From Adineta ricciae (Eukaryota; Rotifera; Eurotatoria; Adinetida; Adinetidae), in NCBI GenBank assembly GCA_905250025.1, contig CAJNOJ010000242.1, positions 62,001 to 126,000 on the forward strand: 64,000 nucleotides of DNA. Direction: 5' to 3'. The notes beneath the pieces are model-generated. The model ran no database searches. It saw only the letters and a list, made by a program, of their open reading frames with translations, and was not told where the DNA came from. How positions within the stretch are numbered: position 1 is the first letter of the stretch; each line of letters starts with the position of its first letter. Positions 1 through 15,659 of this stretch are shown here, in pieces. The translations under genes were made by a program, and so were the position numbers.

Positions 1-232
1 TAAAAATGGCTTTGATTCGAAGCGAATTAGAGTGAGGTTTATGTTGGAGTTTTTATCTAGAAAGTCTTCTAATTCTTTCGGAAAAGGGTCAGCGAATCCA
101 ACAGATGAGCGATACTTCTTTCTATGGTGTACTCAATCTATTTTTTGTTTTAGTGGTATTGTATGGAAAGCAAACTGCGGCTTTTATGGACATTTTATCA
201 CCGAATTTAGGTGTGACAGTTCTGAACTGTAG

Positions 233-525
233 AACTGGATACCATCGGTTCATTTGGACTGGTACAACCAGTTCATCAAAAAAGAACTGGTAAAAATGAG
301 ACTCAACAAGTCTTTCTTTATTCAACTGACACCAGTTCTTTTGTGGATCAATTAAGTGCTGCATTCGATAGGTGTCAAACTTCTATTTATAGATATAGTC
401 TGCCTTTCGGATACTTCATAGTCAATAAAATAAACAGAGAATGTTGTCGAGAATACATTTCTCCGAAAGAATCCACTTGTCATTTTTATTGTATTATATT
501 TTCGTTTGATCGTTGGCAAATATGA
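233..525 (+). CDS. Unrecognised open stretch, possible 3' end of a gene
   Basis: About 97 codons stay open from an AG at 231-232 to a TGA at 523-525. The residues are mixed rather than low-complexity (for example a Cys-rich part ending DRWQI). Just upstream, a different frame carries a signal-peptide-like hydrophobic run, so this could be a two-exon or frame-damaged gene whose 5' part lies outside or at the window edge. I recognise no family. It may be chance. Confidence 0.2.
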
Positions 526-1199
526 GATCAAGTAATAGCTATGATACCCCGAATTAGTGTAAAGATTTGGTCGTGCATGTTCTTATAGAAAGATTCATTG
601 CTCGTCAAAAGACTATAGGATCATTTTGAAAATCAGACTTGGGAACATACAAATTGAGTCGATGTGTTTCACTCTATATTATGCTCTTCATAAACTGGAA
701 ATAGAATAACAATAATAAAAACTTCAAGTGAACTTCCATGAATTTAAATTGGTCTTTAAAAATGTGTTCTACATCTATTTGCCTATGCAAAAGTGAAATT
801 AACGATGTTTTGGATTCCAAAAACAATAATTCTCCGTGAAATAATCTTTCATATACGATTTCAATAGACTACCCTTCACCTTCACAAAACTGTTTCGATC
901 TCATATAAGATCATTTTTGTTCACATCTAATGAAGGAAATGAACGAAAACTTATCAAAAAAGACTATCTTTGTGAGAGGAACAGAGTTTAAAATGCGAAA
1001 TACTTATCAACACGAGATGGCGTTTGCGTCCGTCATGTGTAATAGTTTCAGCTGATTCATAGTTAATTTCTATTGGTCGATGCAAATCGATAGGATATCG
1101 ATTGGTTCTGAGTATATTTTCAATCGACTAGTAGTTGCAACACATTGACTCCATTCGTTTTCTGAATTTGAACCATTTTCATTTTGAAATTTTCATTAT
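526..1199. other. Gap without recognisable gene
   Basis: AT-rich sequence between the doubtful left-edge open frame and the Pol5/MYBBP1A homologue. No open frame of note and no repeat were seen. It probably contains the promoter of the left + strand gene block. Confidence 0.4.
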
Positions 1200-1214
1200 A
1201 AAAGCTTATTTTAG
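1200..1214 (+). promoter_or_regulatory. Splice acceptor just before a start codon
   Basis: A T-rich run ends in TTAG at 1214, and the likely ATG of the next gene follows 10 bases later. No matching upstream coding exon is visible, so this is either a 5'UTR intron acceptor or a spliced-leader acceptor. Confidence 0.4.
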
Positions 1215-1224
1215 ATCTTGTCCA

Positions 1225-4200
1225 ATGGATGCTTACTGGGAATTATCCGACTTTGATATTCATATTCGTCAACAAGGCTTCGAAAAATTACTAGAGTCAT
1301 TGCAAATATCGTCGACGAATAACGAAGACGAAAAGGTTAGTTCTCTAACATATACTTTTTCATTACTTGGAAAGAAACTTTCTCCTTTTCTAGAGTTCAT
1401 CATCACAACTTGATTATATCATATCACGATTAATCAAAGGGTTGGTATCCAATCGTAAATGTGCTCGTATCGGTTATGCTGCAACTCTTGGCACAGTATG
1501 TGATCTACTGCATAAAATATTCAAAAAATCATCTTTTTATTAACATCATTTAGCTCGCTAGTCTGAATGATACCGAATTAGAAATGCCATCAACTGATGA
1601 ATTTATATCATTAGTTGAAAACAAATTGACAACGAAAAAAGAAACTGGTGTTGAAGTAATCTCCCAGAATTGTTCAAATTCTTTCGTCATGAAATGTTTC
1701 TCTTCAGGATGCCAAAAATGTTCGGATCGGTCGTGTTCTTAGTTATATCGCATTGGCTTATACACAAAAGGATAATGATGTTTGATTGCACTGGAATTCC
1801 ACTTTGCAGAGATATAATCTTGTCTTTTTTTATTTAGTTATCAGATCTATTATCGAGAATCATACCTGATTTGCTTCTCATTCGTACGCAAGAAACTCGA
1901 CGACGTTTACGCACATTTATCGATGCAGCGATCATTCAACTAGCGAAATGGGTAATAAACTTTCTCAAAAGCTATTATTACTTATCCAGGTGATTTTTCA
2001 GAGTGGTCGAAAGGTATTCAAAAAAGGAATTTTACCACAAATTCAAGAACTTCTTCCAAACTCATGGCAAATGGGCGATGATGGGTCAAAATCGATCTTT
2101 CTACTCATTTCACTCGTTAATCTTTATCCGGTATAAAATATTGCCAATTTTTATTGAAAGTAAACTGTTATTTTTCTTGAAGAAAATATTTGATCGAGAA
2201 TATTTTCAATCAAATTGGAAAGATAACGTATTATCGTTAGGAAAAACCAGTGATCAACAAGCAATTATCAAAAAGTGTCTACAAGTACGACGAAAAAGTT
2301 TTCGATATTAATCATTTTCATTGTTTGTATTTAGTCATTTGACAATGAACTTCATTTACTTGAACAATTAAGTAGAGAACTATTGGTTTATGCTATTCAT
2401 ACACAACAACTGGTATCATTTTGGCCAATACTTGTTGACGGTAAGAATGAGGAACTATGGCTCATTGCTATACTCAAGGAACTATCGATTTTTTGTTTTC
2501 TAGAACTTTCAAACATTGGGCTTGATTCGAACAAAGGTCATATTTTACTTGATTTGATCACGTTCTGTTTTCAAGAACGTGAAAACTCTGATCCAGTTTA
2601 CACGGTAGTTGTTGCTTATGTGTTTTTAAATTGAATAAGAGCCATCGATTTAGATTGAAACAATGCTTGATCATAGTGAATTGTTATTTGGTAAAATACT
2701 GGATTTATTGTCATCATCAGGACGGAAAACACATCAGCAAGCATCCATTCAATTATCTAAAGATGCAGTATGCTGAAGACATTTTTTTCACTGATAGTGT
2801 TTTATCTACATTCGATATTTAGCTCGATAAACTCGCACATACACTGGCCAGCCGATCGTTACAAGAACGATTACGCTTATTTGAAAAATTATTGAAATGG
2901 TTTGTATATATATATATATGATAAAGGATCATAGCATTGATATTTTCTCCTTTAGTGCGGATAAGAACTATACATGTATGCATACAGTAGCAACTGCTAT
3001 ATCAGAAAAAGTACGAAAAAGCCTTTCCGAGTTTCTTCGGTGACAGAAATCTGATAAGAAACTTTTATATTGTTCGTTTTAGTTAACAGTTGAAGAATTT
3101 CCGGAGTATGTGAAATACATCATCGGCTTATTTTTTACAATTGCTAAAGAAGATGAAAAGTAACTAAAAAATAATTTAATTGATCGAAAAACTTGAATCT
3201 AAATCTTTATTAGTGCTCTCGATCGTCGTCGACATTTTCTTCTTGAAACGGTTAGACAACTGTTACTTATGTAACTTTTTTCATCATGTGCTCGTTCTCT
3301 TTCAGCTTTCGAATGTCTGCAACAGTGCTGCGTTCGATTTGAAAGTTGATTCTTGTGGTTCATTGTTGGAAAATATTCTTTCGTTATGCGTTTTATTGGC
3401 GAATTTCAAGCTAAATAACCATACACCAAAACAATTCCGTGAAGTAATATTTCACTCATGAAAATTCACGGTCACACGAATTAACTTCATTTAGCTTCTT
3501 CCTGAAACAGTCCAACTTTCGGATACAACACGAGAACATCTGGAAGATATTGTTTATAAACTTATTCTTCATGAATTTCATGAGAATAGATATGAACACA
3601 GTTTTCATATTTTTCAAAAATCAATCGTAAGAAAATTTGCTTCTTGTTCGAAAATGAATCTTCAGCAATGCATCTTTTAGCAATGGATTGAAACACCCAA
3701 ACATTATTCGCCAGTGTTCAAACACAGTGAAGAAATAAAAGAATATCTAAAGGAAAATAGTGCAGAACTATTTGAACTTCTACAAGGAAAAACGGTTCGC
3801 AAAATGAAAGAAATTTTTCTTGAAACAAAATCTGATTTTTCTTTTACAGATTCAATCATTACCAGATGAAAAACTACGATTAGCATTTCAGCAAGTGATT
3901 GTGCTAAGTTTTTACGATTTATTCGTTGATTTCAATCGTGCTAAACAATATCTCGACGTATGCTAAGTTTTATACACAAGCGAACCGTATGTTTTCGATA
4001 AATATCTTTTAGGATCTAGTGACGTGTGTGAAAAATGCACATACCCAATTGGTATCGAAAAAGAAAGTCAAGGGTAAATACTTTCGACAAGTCTGAAATA
4101 GAATTGTTGAGTTTTCCATTTCGTAGAACAATCAACATGGATTGAGGTCTTGATTGATATTCTTCTTTCGATGTACACAAAGAAACAACATGATATTCGA

Positions 4201-6361
4201 GCGATTGTTAAGAAGATTTACCATCAAATAGTACCATACATGAATGAAAATGCTTTGAAATTGATGTTACAAGTGAGAATAGTTTTGTAAATGAATGCTG
4301 AATTTGAATGAAATGTGTATTTTAGACTATTTCCATGGAAAACGAAAGTGATGACGAAGGCGAAAGTGGCGAGGGTGAAGAAAATGAAGACGAAGACGAA
4401 GATGAAGATGAACAGGAAGAAAGTAGTGATGAGGAATCTGATGAAGAATTAATGGAAAATGGCGATGCTAATGAAGAACTTCGACAAGCAGTTGAAAAGG
4501 CATTGGGTGATGCAGCTGTAAAAGAAGATCAAGTAAAAAAAAAGAGAAGTCGGTCAAAACAAGATAAATTTGTTTTGTTTTACTTAGGAAGATGATGTTG
4601 ATATGGATGACGAAGCAATGCTTCGCTTAGACCCATTAATTGCTGAAGCATTTCGATCGCAAATGAAAAAATCATCGAATTTGAAAGTCATCAATGAGAA
4701 ACTTCACCATCAATTTCGTGTTCTTGATTTAATTGAATCAGTGATAAAAAAAGATGATCGAATGCGATTTGTTCTTGTAAGTTCATAAACTTTCTGGACA
4801 CAATTGCAAAATCATGTGATCATTCTATCTGTTTAGATTAGCATTCGTCCTTTGATTGAAACATTAACAAGTTTACCAAATAATACCGCTTATAAGACAA
4901 TGATTGAACGCTTAGATTCGATTTTACGGCAATTGTCAAATCGAAAGGTATGAATATTTCAATAAGATCGTTCTCAAATGAATAAGGATCCATTTTCAAT
5001 CTTCAGCTCGGACATACAGATATGCCAACGACTGATGAATGTCTAGAACTATTTCGGTATTTAACGTCACTGGCTGGTATGTGATATTTTTCAAGTAAAT
5101 CATTTGTTGAAGTTTTTTCTTCAATAGGAACTCGAACAAAATTAACCACGGATACGTTATCAAAAGTATCGATGTTTGTTGTAAGTTGAAAATTTCAAAC
5201 AATGATTCGATCTGCGAGATTTTCATAGATAAAACTATGCTTGCACGTTGGTAAACAAGAAGATCGATTGCCGGGCGTCGAAGAAACGATTCTGACAATG
5301 TACGAAGGCGGATTTCTTCGTTTTCTCCAGCCCAAACCGTATGTGATTTTGAGTTGTGATAGAATTCTCCAAGTTCATGTCCTTCTTTCTTGTAGACCAA
5401 AGGATAAATCTGAGAAAAAGAAGAAGCAGAAGAAAAAAGATGACGACAATGAAGACGAAGAATTGACTCCTCATCAATCAGTTGTTCATCCAAGTATTAT
5501 TAAAGAATTTCTTCTACGTTTTCCCGAATATGGTGGTCGTCTAATGGTATCGATGGTTCGAACAACACTAAAGGAAAACATCAATTGGAAAAAACGAGTG
5601 AGTCTACTTTTTCAGTCAATGTGTTCAGTACTATCTATCTTTAAGAATATCGTCTGCGGCACATTGAATAACTTCTTCAATAGAAAACAAGTACGAGAAA
5701 ATTTTACTTTTGTTCATTGCAGATTTTATGTATTCCTTTCTAGTTGGATCATGTCGATGAGAACTTATTGAAATCAACCATAGATCTTCTTGTTATGGTA
5801 AAAGTTCGATACCTCTTTCTTGATATTGACAAACTTCTTCATCTTTGATAGTCCTGTAATGATAGCAAATCATCAAAAATGGAATCTATGCATGTAATCA
5901 CTACCTTGACACAAAAACTAGTATTGATTCGAGTAAAGATTTGATTAGTTCGGTTGATGTTTATAGGAATTCGATTAAAATTGTTTAGAATCCAACTTTA
6001 ACGGAAAAACAAGCATCAACTTTGCTTGCTGCTCTTTCCACAGCGATCAAAAGCAAACCAATCAATAGTGATAAACAACGTAAACAACTTCTCAATCTTC
6101 TACAATCGTTTAAGAAAAGGTTTTCCTCCTCGATTTACAACTGATTTTTCATTCTGCACGGTTCTCTTTAGATTTTCGTTGACCATTGACGAAGAAATAA
6201 TGAATATGTTAACAACGAAGCGTAAATCTTCGTCAGCAGCAACAACAACAACCAATACAGCAAAGAAATTGAAAACAGAAGAATCAAGTGTCTCCAATGG
6301 AGATGTAAATCAATCAGTTGTCGATTGCCGACAAATGCCATTCAAAGGCATTAATGTTTAA
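1225..6361 (+). CDS. MYBBP1A: Myb-binding protein 1A / DNA polymerase phi (Pol5) family
   Basis: A multi-exon gene with about 20 short introns. It reads as one long helical-repeat protein, with a very acidic Glu/Asp block at 4335-4450 and basic Lys/Arg-Lys runs after it (near 4540 and 5410). That order, an N-terminal HEAT-like region followed by an acidic middle and a basic C-terminal half, is typical of the Pol5/MYBBP1A family. Members are nucleolar proteins needed for rRNA production and, in animals, co-regulators of transcription. Start at 1225 (MDAYWELSDF) was chosen because it is the first ATG after a splice acceptor; the frame is open further 5' only without an ATG. The C-terminus has a short basic KKLKTEES nuclear signal. 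It is the first gene of a same-strand series, with ATE1 beginning 105 bases after the stop. Exon joins in the middle were checked only by frame. Confidence 0.85.
2904..2919 (+). repeat. (TA)n microsatellite in an intron
   Basis: A short TA run at the start of an intron of the Pol5/MYBBP1A gene. Confidence 0.7.
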
Positions 6362-6419
6362 GCATAAAATTTGTTTTTGTTTGTTGTTACTCCAAGAAAA
6401 AAAAAGAAAATTCTAATGA

Positions 6420-6452
6420 AATAAACCATTTGGAGATTTGTTTTGATTGTAG
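6420..6452 (+). promoter_or_regulatory. Poly(A) signal followed by splice acceptor between genes
   Basis: AATAAA at 6420-6425 is followed by a T-rich run ending in AG at 6451-6452. The ATE1 ATG lies 14 bases downstream. The whole space between the two genes is 105 bases. This is the layout expected at an operon junction resolved by trans-splicing. Confidence 0.55.
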
Positions 6453-6466
6453 ATATAACAGCATTC

Positions 6467-8525
<2,059 letters not shown>

Positions 8526-8526
<1 letters not shown>

Positions 8527-8601
8527 ATAAAGAACAGTCATTTCTTTTTTATTCTTTCACCGCATTTTAAATCGTGATAATGAAATAATTCTTGATTTCA
8601 G
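8526..8601 (+). promoter_or_regulatory. Poly(A) signal and splice acceptor at ATE1/UBE2G1 junction
   Basis: AATAAA at 8526-8531 overlaps the ATE1 stop codon. A pyrimidine-rich stretch then leads to TTTCAG ending at 8601, 14 bases before the UBE2G1 ATG. There is no room for a separate 5' exon. Confidence 0.55.
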
Positions 8602-8615
8602 ACCAGCCGTCTCCA

Positions 8616-9324
8616 ATGGAGGGCTCAGCGTTACTTCTAATGAAACAGTTGCGAGAGTTTAATCGACACCCTGTCGAAGGTATTAGCGCAGGACTAATTG
8701 ACGAATCTAATCCGTATGCTTGGAACGTTATTCTCGTTGGACCTACGGATACTTTATATGAGGGTAAATTCAGTCCAGAGTACCAGATCTCTCTTCATAT
8801 TATATTTAGGAGGGTTTTTCAAAGCGCGGCTAGATTTTCCAAAAGAATATCCCATAAAGCCACCAAAGATGGTAAGATTCGATATTTTTGCCATATGTCC
8901 GACAACAGTTCTTGCTTTCACAGAAATTCGTATCGGAAATTTGGCATCCGAATATCGAAAAGAACGGCGATGTGTGCATATCAATAGTAAGTCTGCACAC
9001 GTTTTCCGAACATCTCGAGATCTTCCTCTGAATAGCTTCACGAACCTGGAGTAGATCAATTTGGTTATGAACGAGCATCAGAACGTTGGTCGCCAGTGCA
9101 ATCAGTTGGTAAATAAGCGTTATTTTTCGGTTAGTCTTTCTATTATTTGACATTTTCGTTCGTTCTGTTTAGAAACTATACTTCTCTCAGTCCTTTCGAT
9201 GTTAAGTGATCCCAATTGTGATTCAGCAGCGAACATCGATGCATCAATAATGTGGCGAGATGACCGAGCAGCATTTAAGAAAAAAATCCGCGAATGTGTA
9301 CGGAAAACTCTGGAAGATATATGA
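8616..9324 (+). CDS. UBE2G1: Ubiquitin-conjugating enzyme E2 G1
   Basis: An E2 enzyme of about 170 residues that carries ubiquitin as a thioester and passes it to substrates with an E3. After splicing four or five short introns the protein shows SALLLMKQL at the N-terminus, then TLYEGGFF, FPKEYPIKPPKM, IWHPNI and the active-site segment NGDVCISILHEPG. The catalytic Cys codon is at 8975-8977. The acidic-loop insertion after the active Cys (HEPGVDQFGYE) separates the G1/G2/R1 subclass from ordinary E2s, and the SALLL start favours G1. The ATG at 8616 puts the start at the usual family position. Length matches the human protein. It sits between ATE1 and the senataxin-like gene on the same strand. 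Confidence 0.95.
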
Positions 9325-9570
9325 ACTTCTACTTTTTCTCTTCGAAAACTCCCTCTACACTTTTATGCTATTTTCATTCTTTATTTTGCTTATATTCGTT
9401 ATTTAACTAACGTTTATCATTTGTACAAAACTCTATATATTTACATATATACAATCTCTTTGTATACGTTCGTCTGCATCTTGTCACTTGATGGAATTTT
9501 AGATGATGAAAATCTAAAAAGAACGCTGCTAATATATCTGAATCATCTTTGACATTCAATCGAGCGCAGC

Positions 9571-12500
9571 ATGTCGAGTTATTTCTTTCAACGTATTAAA
9601 AATGTGGCAACATCTGCAAATAGTAATACCATGGTACCTCGATATATGCAGCAAAGAGAAACCACAAATGGTGAAACAACGAAAAAGCCCGAAGTAGTCC
9701 TAGAATTAAGTGACGATGAGCTATTAACTAGTGTATTAAAATTTGAACAAACACCAGAATTTAAACAAATAGTCAAAGTCGAAGAACAAGCAAAGAAAAC
9801 GGAAGGTAATCATTGATCGATTTCATTCTCTCTTATAATCATATGACCGTATATTTATCTTCTGTCAGAACCTAAAAATAACGCTTCTAATATACATCCA
9901 TTTTTTAAACGACAAAATTCTTCTACGAGCAGAAGCGTATCACCACCCAGACCAATACACAGTAAACTCAATGCTTCTCATTGTCTAAACTAAACATGAT
10001 TTACACTCTGACATATGTAGATGCAGCAAGTAGTACTGCGTTTCTTCAGTCAACCAAACGACCAAAATCAGAAATTCCAACTTCTTTACCTCCTTCCAAG
10101 AAACGTCCAATTAGCAATAGTGATGAGGAAGATATCGTTGCATTAGATGCTCCAACGTCCTCATCCTCATCGACACCATTGATTGTACGACCACCGGTGA
10201 AGAAATTACCAAATAGTAAACCTGATTTTCAGACATTTGCTCCCAAAAATGGTACACGGAAGATCTCATTGACAATAATCATTTCATTTCATATCCCACT
10301 TTCAATTAGAATCAGTCAGCGACAGAACTAAAGCAGTTTTGAGAACTTTCCGCGCTCGTCGAGAACGTGGGGAAAATGTGGCGTTGACACAAATAGTTGC
10401 CTCAGAACAATTGAGATTACGTGAACAATTAATGCGTAAACCAAAGCCACCATCAACGTCAGTCGTTGAAAAACGTAAGAGAACAAAGAATTCGATTTCA
10501 TAAAAGCAATCGATTATCCTATTCCAGCAAAAAAGCCCGATGTTCCAGTGAAACGAAAAGCGAATGAACTTGATTCGTCTGCATCAAAAAAAGTTCGCAC
10601 AACTGAAAAGGTCTGTTTGAATAATCTTATTTCTTCTCTTTTCCAACAACTCAACTTCTTCTAGGCACCAAAAAACGCTTTCGAAAAGCTCATGCAAGAA
10701 ATGACTGATACAATGACACGTGTAACGTTAACTAATACAACAACAACAAATACCACGACTATAAGTCCATCATCGTCATCATCACATCCATTAGTCGATC
10801 TAACCGTTGTAAAATCTTCTTCATCATCGATATCCAGTACTGTTCCACTTCAATCAACAACCAACAAAGAGAAAAGGTCAAAACCAAGAAAAATACACAA
10901 CTATGATGATTATCTCATCTATATTCTCAAATGGCCAGTTTCGTTGATTGATGAAATAGGTTTGAATGCATTTTATTCAACACTAGAAAAAACTAGTCGA
11001 TGGTTGTACTCGTAGAAATCGAATCGAATATTCTGTACAAAGATTTTCTTGGTGAAAATGCCTATCCAATTCCAGTATTAGAACTGTATTCTTCTTTCGA
11101 CGAATACGAAGAAATAACGATGCCTTGGCTGTTCGAAGAAACATTCGAAGAAGTTAATAGAAAATCCATTTTTACCATCCATCTAAGTTTCTATAAGATT
11201 TTTCTCGCAATAGATCAAACGTAGTGTAAAACTAAATGATCATAAATTAGTTGGCATAGAATATGATGCAGTGCTTGCTCAAGTACGTCTATTTAACTCA
11301 GGCTTATATGAGCTAAAAGCACAGATATTACAAAAACGAAATCCCACCATACCCAATCAACGTCGAGAAATGTTTTCTGAAGATGACTTAGTTGTGATTA
11401 CTATATTGAATCAACCTGTGAAGAAACTCTTCGGCCTAATACGAAGTGGTGAACGGATTATTGATAAAGCACGTTTACATAAAACGTATCGTAAGTTACG
11501 GTTCTTCTTCAGAATTGATCTGATTACAGCGATAAATCTTGGATTTCAGATGAGCATCCTGATGTAAAGATCAAACCACCTGTATGGTTCTGTTATGAAT
11601 ACTACATTCGAATCTTTGGTCATGGATTTAAAATTCCTGATGGATCCCAAATAAAGATAAAAGTAACAGAAACATCATGTTAAACTTTGCAAGACACTTA
11701 AACATATCTCGATTTAGGCAATTACATCATTGACAGCAACATTACGCCGTTTCAAAGCATTAGCATCGATGCGTACATGCCCTTTATTCGAACATCTATT
11801 GAGTCCGTCATTGACAGATGAGGTTTTTCAGATAACAAACACTCAACATAAACTCATGGAGCAAAAACACCTTCAAGTAAGGAAAGAACGAGAGATAAAG
11901 ACGGGTCTTTGAACGTTTCGTTTCAGGCATACAATGAATCTCAACGGAATGTTATCTCAGAAGCTGTTTCAATGATGCAAGATACAAAAGATGATAATCA
12001 AGCAAAGATTTATATGTGTCAAGGACCACCGGGTACTGGTAAATCCCAAACGATAACGGGTATTGTTCGTGCTCTTCTTCAGGTAAACTAGAATAAACAC
12101 CATTCGAATTCACGTTGAACCTATTCAATTATCTTCAGCCGATGTTGGCTTCATCGCCAACAAATGAACAATCATCACCAGCATTGTCATCTGGTGGATC
12201 ACGGAAGAAAATGAAAATTTTAATATGTTGTCCTTCGAATGGCGGTTGCAATGAAATTGTTCGTCGCTTGATCGATGTTTTTACACAGAAGGCAACGAAT
12301 GAGACAGCTTCGAAACGTAAATTTCTTGGCATCTGATTACTCAATTGAAACAATACTTTCTTTTCAGTACCGTTCAAATTAATTCGATGTGCACGTGGCG
12401 GTGCTATTAGTCAAGATATCGAAAATGTTTCACTTGATACACTTGCACAAAAGCGCCTGGAAGAGGAACTAAACGCCGGTGGTGAGAATGAAGCTATTGG

Positions 12501-14275
12501 ACGAAATTTAGCAAATAAAGAAAAGCAAAAGAAACAACTGGAACAACGAATTGAAGCAGAAAAAAAGAGGCAAACTTCAACTGCAAATAATCAGGCTTCA
12601 GAAGAGGTTTGTCTAATGCATATCTCATAAAAGAACATATGTTTCACGTCACATTTATTCAGTTGAAAGATTTAGAATTAAATCTCAAAGAAATCAAAGC
12701 AAGTATCCTTAAACTACAACAAACATGTCGAAAAGTTAGTAGCTCTTCTTGGAAAATTCGAATCATAAATTCTCTTCTATTGTAGACAATGCCAGAAGCA
12801 GCACGGCGGCAACGTGAACGTGAAATCAAAATTGAACTTTTACAAGATTCGGATATGTAAGTTCGACTTGGTCGATCTTCATTACATTGGATCAAGACAT
12901 TTAGTTGTGTTTCAACTCTGAATTACGTTGGTAATTCGATCTTCGATTCATTTTCGTCATTGAATATCGATCAATCATCAATTAAACTCGATAAAACGAA
13001 AAAAGTACATCCGTCAACGACATCATCATCATCATCATCGATCGTATCGACGCTATTCAATTGTTTAATTATTGATGAAGCGGGACAATGTATTGAAATC
13101 GATAACTACATTCCACTTCGACTTGGAATGAATCGAATTATACTTGTTGGCGATCCTGAACAACTGTAAAGTTCGATTTGAATTTCGATGTAAATTATTT
13201 CTTCAATATTCTCTAGTCCAGCGACAGTCCTTTCACGACGAGCACTTGAAGCTGGTTTAAACCAATCGTTATTCGAACGTCTCTATAAATTATTTAAATA
13301 TGACGTAAACAATCCCATTCGAATGCTTAATATTGTAAGTTGGATGTATCTGAATGCAAATAACATGTTCATTATCGTTTTAGCAATACCGAATGCATGA
13401 TGAAATATGTAAATTTCCATCGATGCATATTTATCGATCGAAATTGAAAACAGATAAAACCATCAACCAAAAACGGTTCGATATTCCTATGTTCGCATAC
13501 ATTCTTTCTCATTTCTCGATTCATTCTATTAGAAAAAAGTTTCTGTTGAAACCGTACATGATACTGGATGTTGTCAATAGTCAAGAACAATTAGATCCGA
13601 TTACTCAATCGTATGGCAATCCACATGAAGCAGAAACTGTTGTTTGTCTCGTGGAGTTTATCAATAGTCGAGCCAAAGTACCATTCAATCGTATGTAAAA
13701 AAAAACTGCTTCTCAAGAAATGCTTATCGTTTACTTACCGTGCTTAGAAATTGGTATCATCACTCCGTACAACTACCAAGTGAAGTTGATTCAACAAAAA
13801 CTTACCCAACACAATCTGCATCAACATAAAATCGAGATTGGGACAGGTAGAATTCTGGGAGAGTGATCATCAATGGTGGTATTGTTTGTTTCAGTTGATG
13901 CATTTCAAGGCCGACAGAAGGATGTCATACTTCTGTCATGTGTTCGAGCAACACAAACTACAGATTCTTCGACAACTACAACTGGAATTGGTTTTGTCGC
14001 TAATCGACAACGATTGAATGTTTCATTAACTCGAGCAAAATATGCAATGTATATCTTAGGTCACATGACTTCACTAAATGTAAGGATTTTCACCTTTAAA
14101 CTCATCACAACATTTGCTATTTCTTCGCTTTGGATAGATCAATGAGGATTGGCAAAAACTCATTACAAACGCCGTTGAACGAAAAGTTATCCTTGAACTA
14201 ACATCAGCAAATCAATTTGATGGTCTAATCAAACGGCAACAAGAAGGACAAACACGTCCGATGGAAACGGTTTAA
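9571..14275 (+). CDS. SETX: Senataxin/Sen1-like SF1 RNA-DNA helicase
   Basis: An Upf1-like superfamily 1 helicase. The C-terminal half carries the motifs in order: Walker A GPPGTGKSQT (12023-12052), Walker B DEAGQ (about 13073), GDPEQLP (about 13150), QYRMH (13384), VDAFQGRQKDVILLSC (about 13895) and RLNVSLTRAK (about 14010). Sen1/senataxin proteins unwind R-loops and help end transcription. The N-terminal third is low-complexity (Ser/Thr-rich) with acidic DEED and basic patches plus a PFF-type short motif, and has no clear domain. A Lys/Gln-rich coiled coil inserted between Walker A and Walker B (about 12460-12800) is the variable 1B/stalk region of Upf1-like helicases. The ATG at 9571 is preceded by GCAG. 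Senataxin is the closest match, but other Sen1-like helicases (e.g. ZNFX1- or AQR-related) were not excluded by alignment. Confidence 0.8.
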
Positions 14276-14479
14276 CACCGAAGGTCTTTTCCTAGTGATA
14301 TTGATTTTCTTTTCCCAATTCTTGTATAGTTTTCTTGTTTCATATCTCCTTTCACTTCTTCTCTTCACTCAGTTATTTATTTCATGAATTGTTATTCGTA
14401 TTTTTCACTTGTGGGTGTGTCTATTCTGGTGATATTCTGAAGATATATCTTAATTTACATTACTTTTGTTAAAAATTTC

Positions 14480-14554
14480 AATAAAGTGAAGACATTTCGA
14501 AGATAAAATATCTTACATTGGGATACTGAATGAGTTGCGTTCTTCTGTTTGTAG
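14480..14554 (+). promoter_or_regulatory. Poly(A) signal and acceptor directly abutting an ATG
   Basis: AATAAA at 14480-14485 ends the helicase transcript. TTTGTAG ends at 14554 and the next base begins the ATG of the MTRES1-like gene, so the acceptor leaves no 5'UTR of its own. Confidence 0.5.
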
Positions 14555-15469
14555 ATGTCTACTCTTCGTTTTATGCTGCCATTGCGTCGTACATTATTAG
14601 CAGCTCGATATTGCCAAACATCTCTATCGTCCTCATTGCGAGTGTCAAAACAATGTGTGCCATCGTTCGATTTCTACTTACGTAATTTGATAGGAGCACA
14701 ACAGAAAAATTTCTTTTCGTCATCAGCAATTGTGCATACTCAGCATCGAAATAGAGGTCATTCAAACGTTACTGGAGTCGTCGAGGAAGAAGATGACGAG
14801 GAAGAGGATGATGACGAGGATGAAGATCAAGTAAGACAAAGTTTTTGGTTGTTTATATTCTTCAGTTCTAATATATTTTATCAATAGATTGAATTTTCTT
14901 TTAGAACGACCAGGATAAAATAAAACAAGCAATCCAGCAGCATAATCTACCAAAAGGTCTACTAAAATTTTCGAATCATAAATAGGTTTGATGAAAATGA
15001 AGATTTATCTGATTGTAGGATATCGAATCATTATTCGACATATTGCTTCACTTCGTCTTGACCTCATCTGTTCAGCGGGTACTGGTATCGGGCGAAGGTA
15101 AATTACAGAATAGCGACTAGTCAGTTCGTTTATGCATTGCTCTTTGTGTGATTAGTGCGATTGAAGATGAGTTCTATGGTTCGAAATTACGAGTGAATGG
15201 CGAAAAGTCAACTAAAAAAGCACAACAAGTATGACACGAACAGTTATTCTGTATTGGTTAACATGTGACGTTTTATCGATATGTATTTTTAGGTGAAAGA
15301 AGGCGATGTGATCGATCTAGTCGTATCACGAACCGATGGTGCTAAATATAATTCTAAACGCATAGTTGTATACAAAGTATTTGCTGAAAAGTCATTGAAA
15401 AACAAAATAAAAGTGTGTTTAATCGCTTGGCGAAATGGCATCGAAGTTGATGGCTCGCAATGGAGTTAA
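14555..15469 (+). CDS. MTRES1: Mitochondrial transcription rescue factor 1-like, S4 RNA-binding domain
   Basis: About 218 residues in five or so exons. Residues 1-60 are rich in Arg, Ser and Leu and poor in acids (start MSTLRFMLPLRR), as in a mitochondrial targeting peptide. Next comes an acidic block of Glu/Asp (about 76-92), then a compact S4-like RNA-binding fold from about residue 105, with ASLRLD, a glycine turn, SKLRVNGE and VKEGDVIDLVV. The order of targeting peptide, acidic stretch and S4 domain matches MTRES1 (C6orf203), which binds mitochondrial RNA and sustains transcription under stress. The S4 domain makes RNA binding likely; the exact orthology is inferred from architecture and order, not from an alignment. 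Confidence 0.75.
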
Positions 15470-15659
15470 CAAATCTTTTCTTTTTGTATGGTTTATCGGT
15501 TTTGTTTCTGATAGTAAAATATTATTAGCGAAATTAAAACAATCTACGAGATTTCATTTGTTTGATTACATTATCTGGATATATGTTTACATGTAAATTT
15601 AAACAGGATATCGATTGAAATTACTGAGACATTTGAGAACTTCCAGGCCTCGAATAAAA

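Noticed and set aside
4996..5493. 165-codon frame on the - strand
   Set aside because: Antisense of several exons and introns of the MYBBP1A gene.
8754..9153. Frames of 101-107 codons on the - strand
   Set aside because: Antisense of UBE2G1, whose own splice joins restore the E2 fold.
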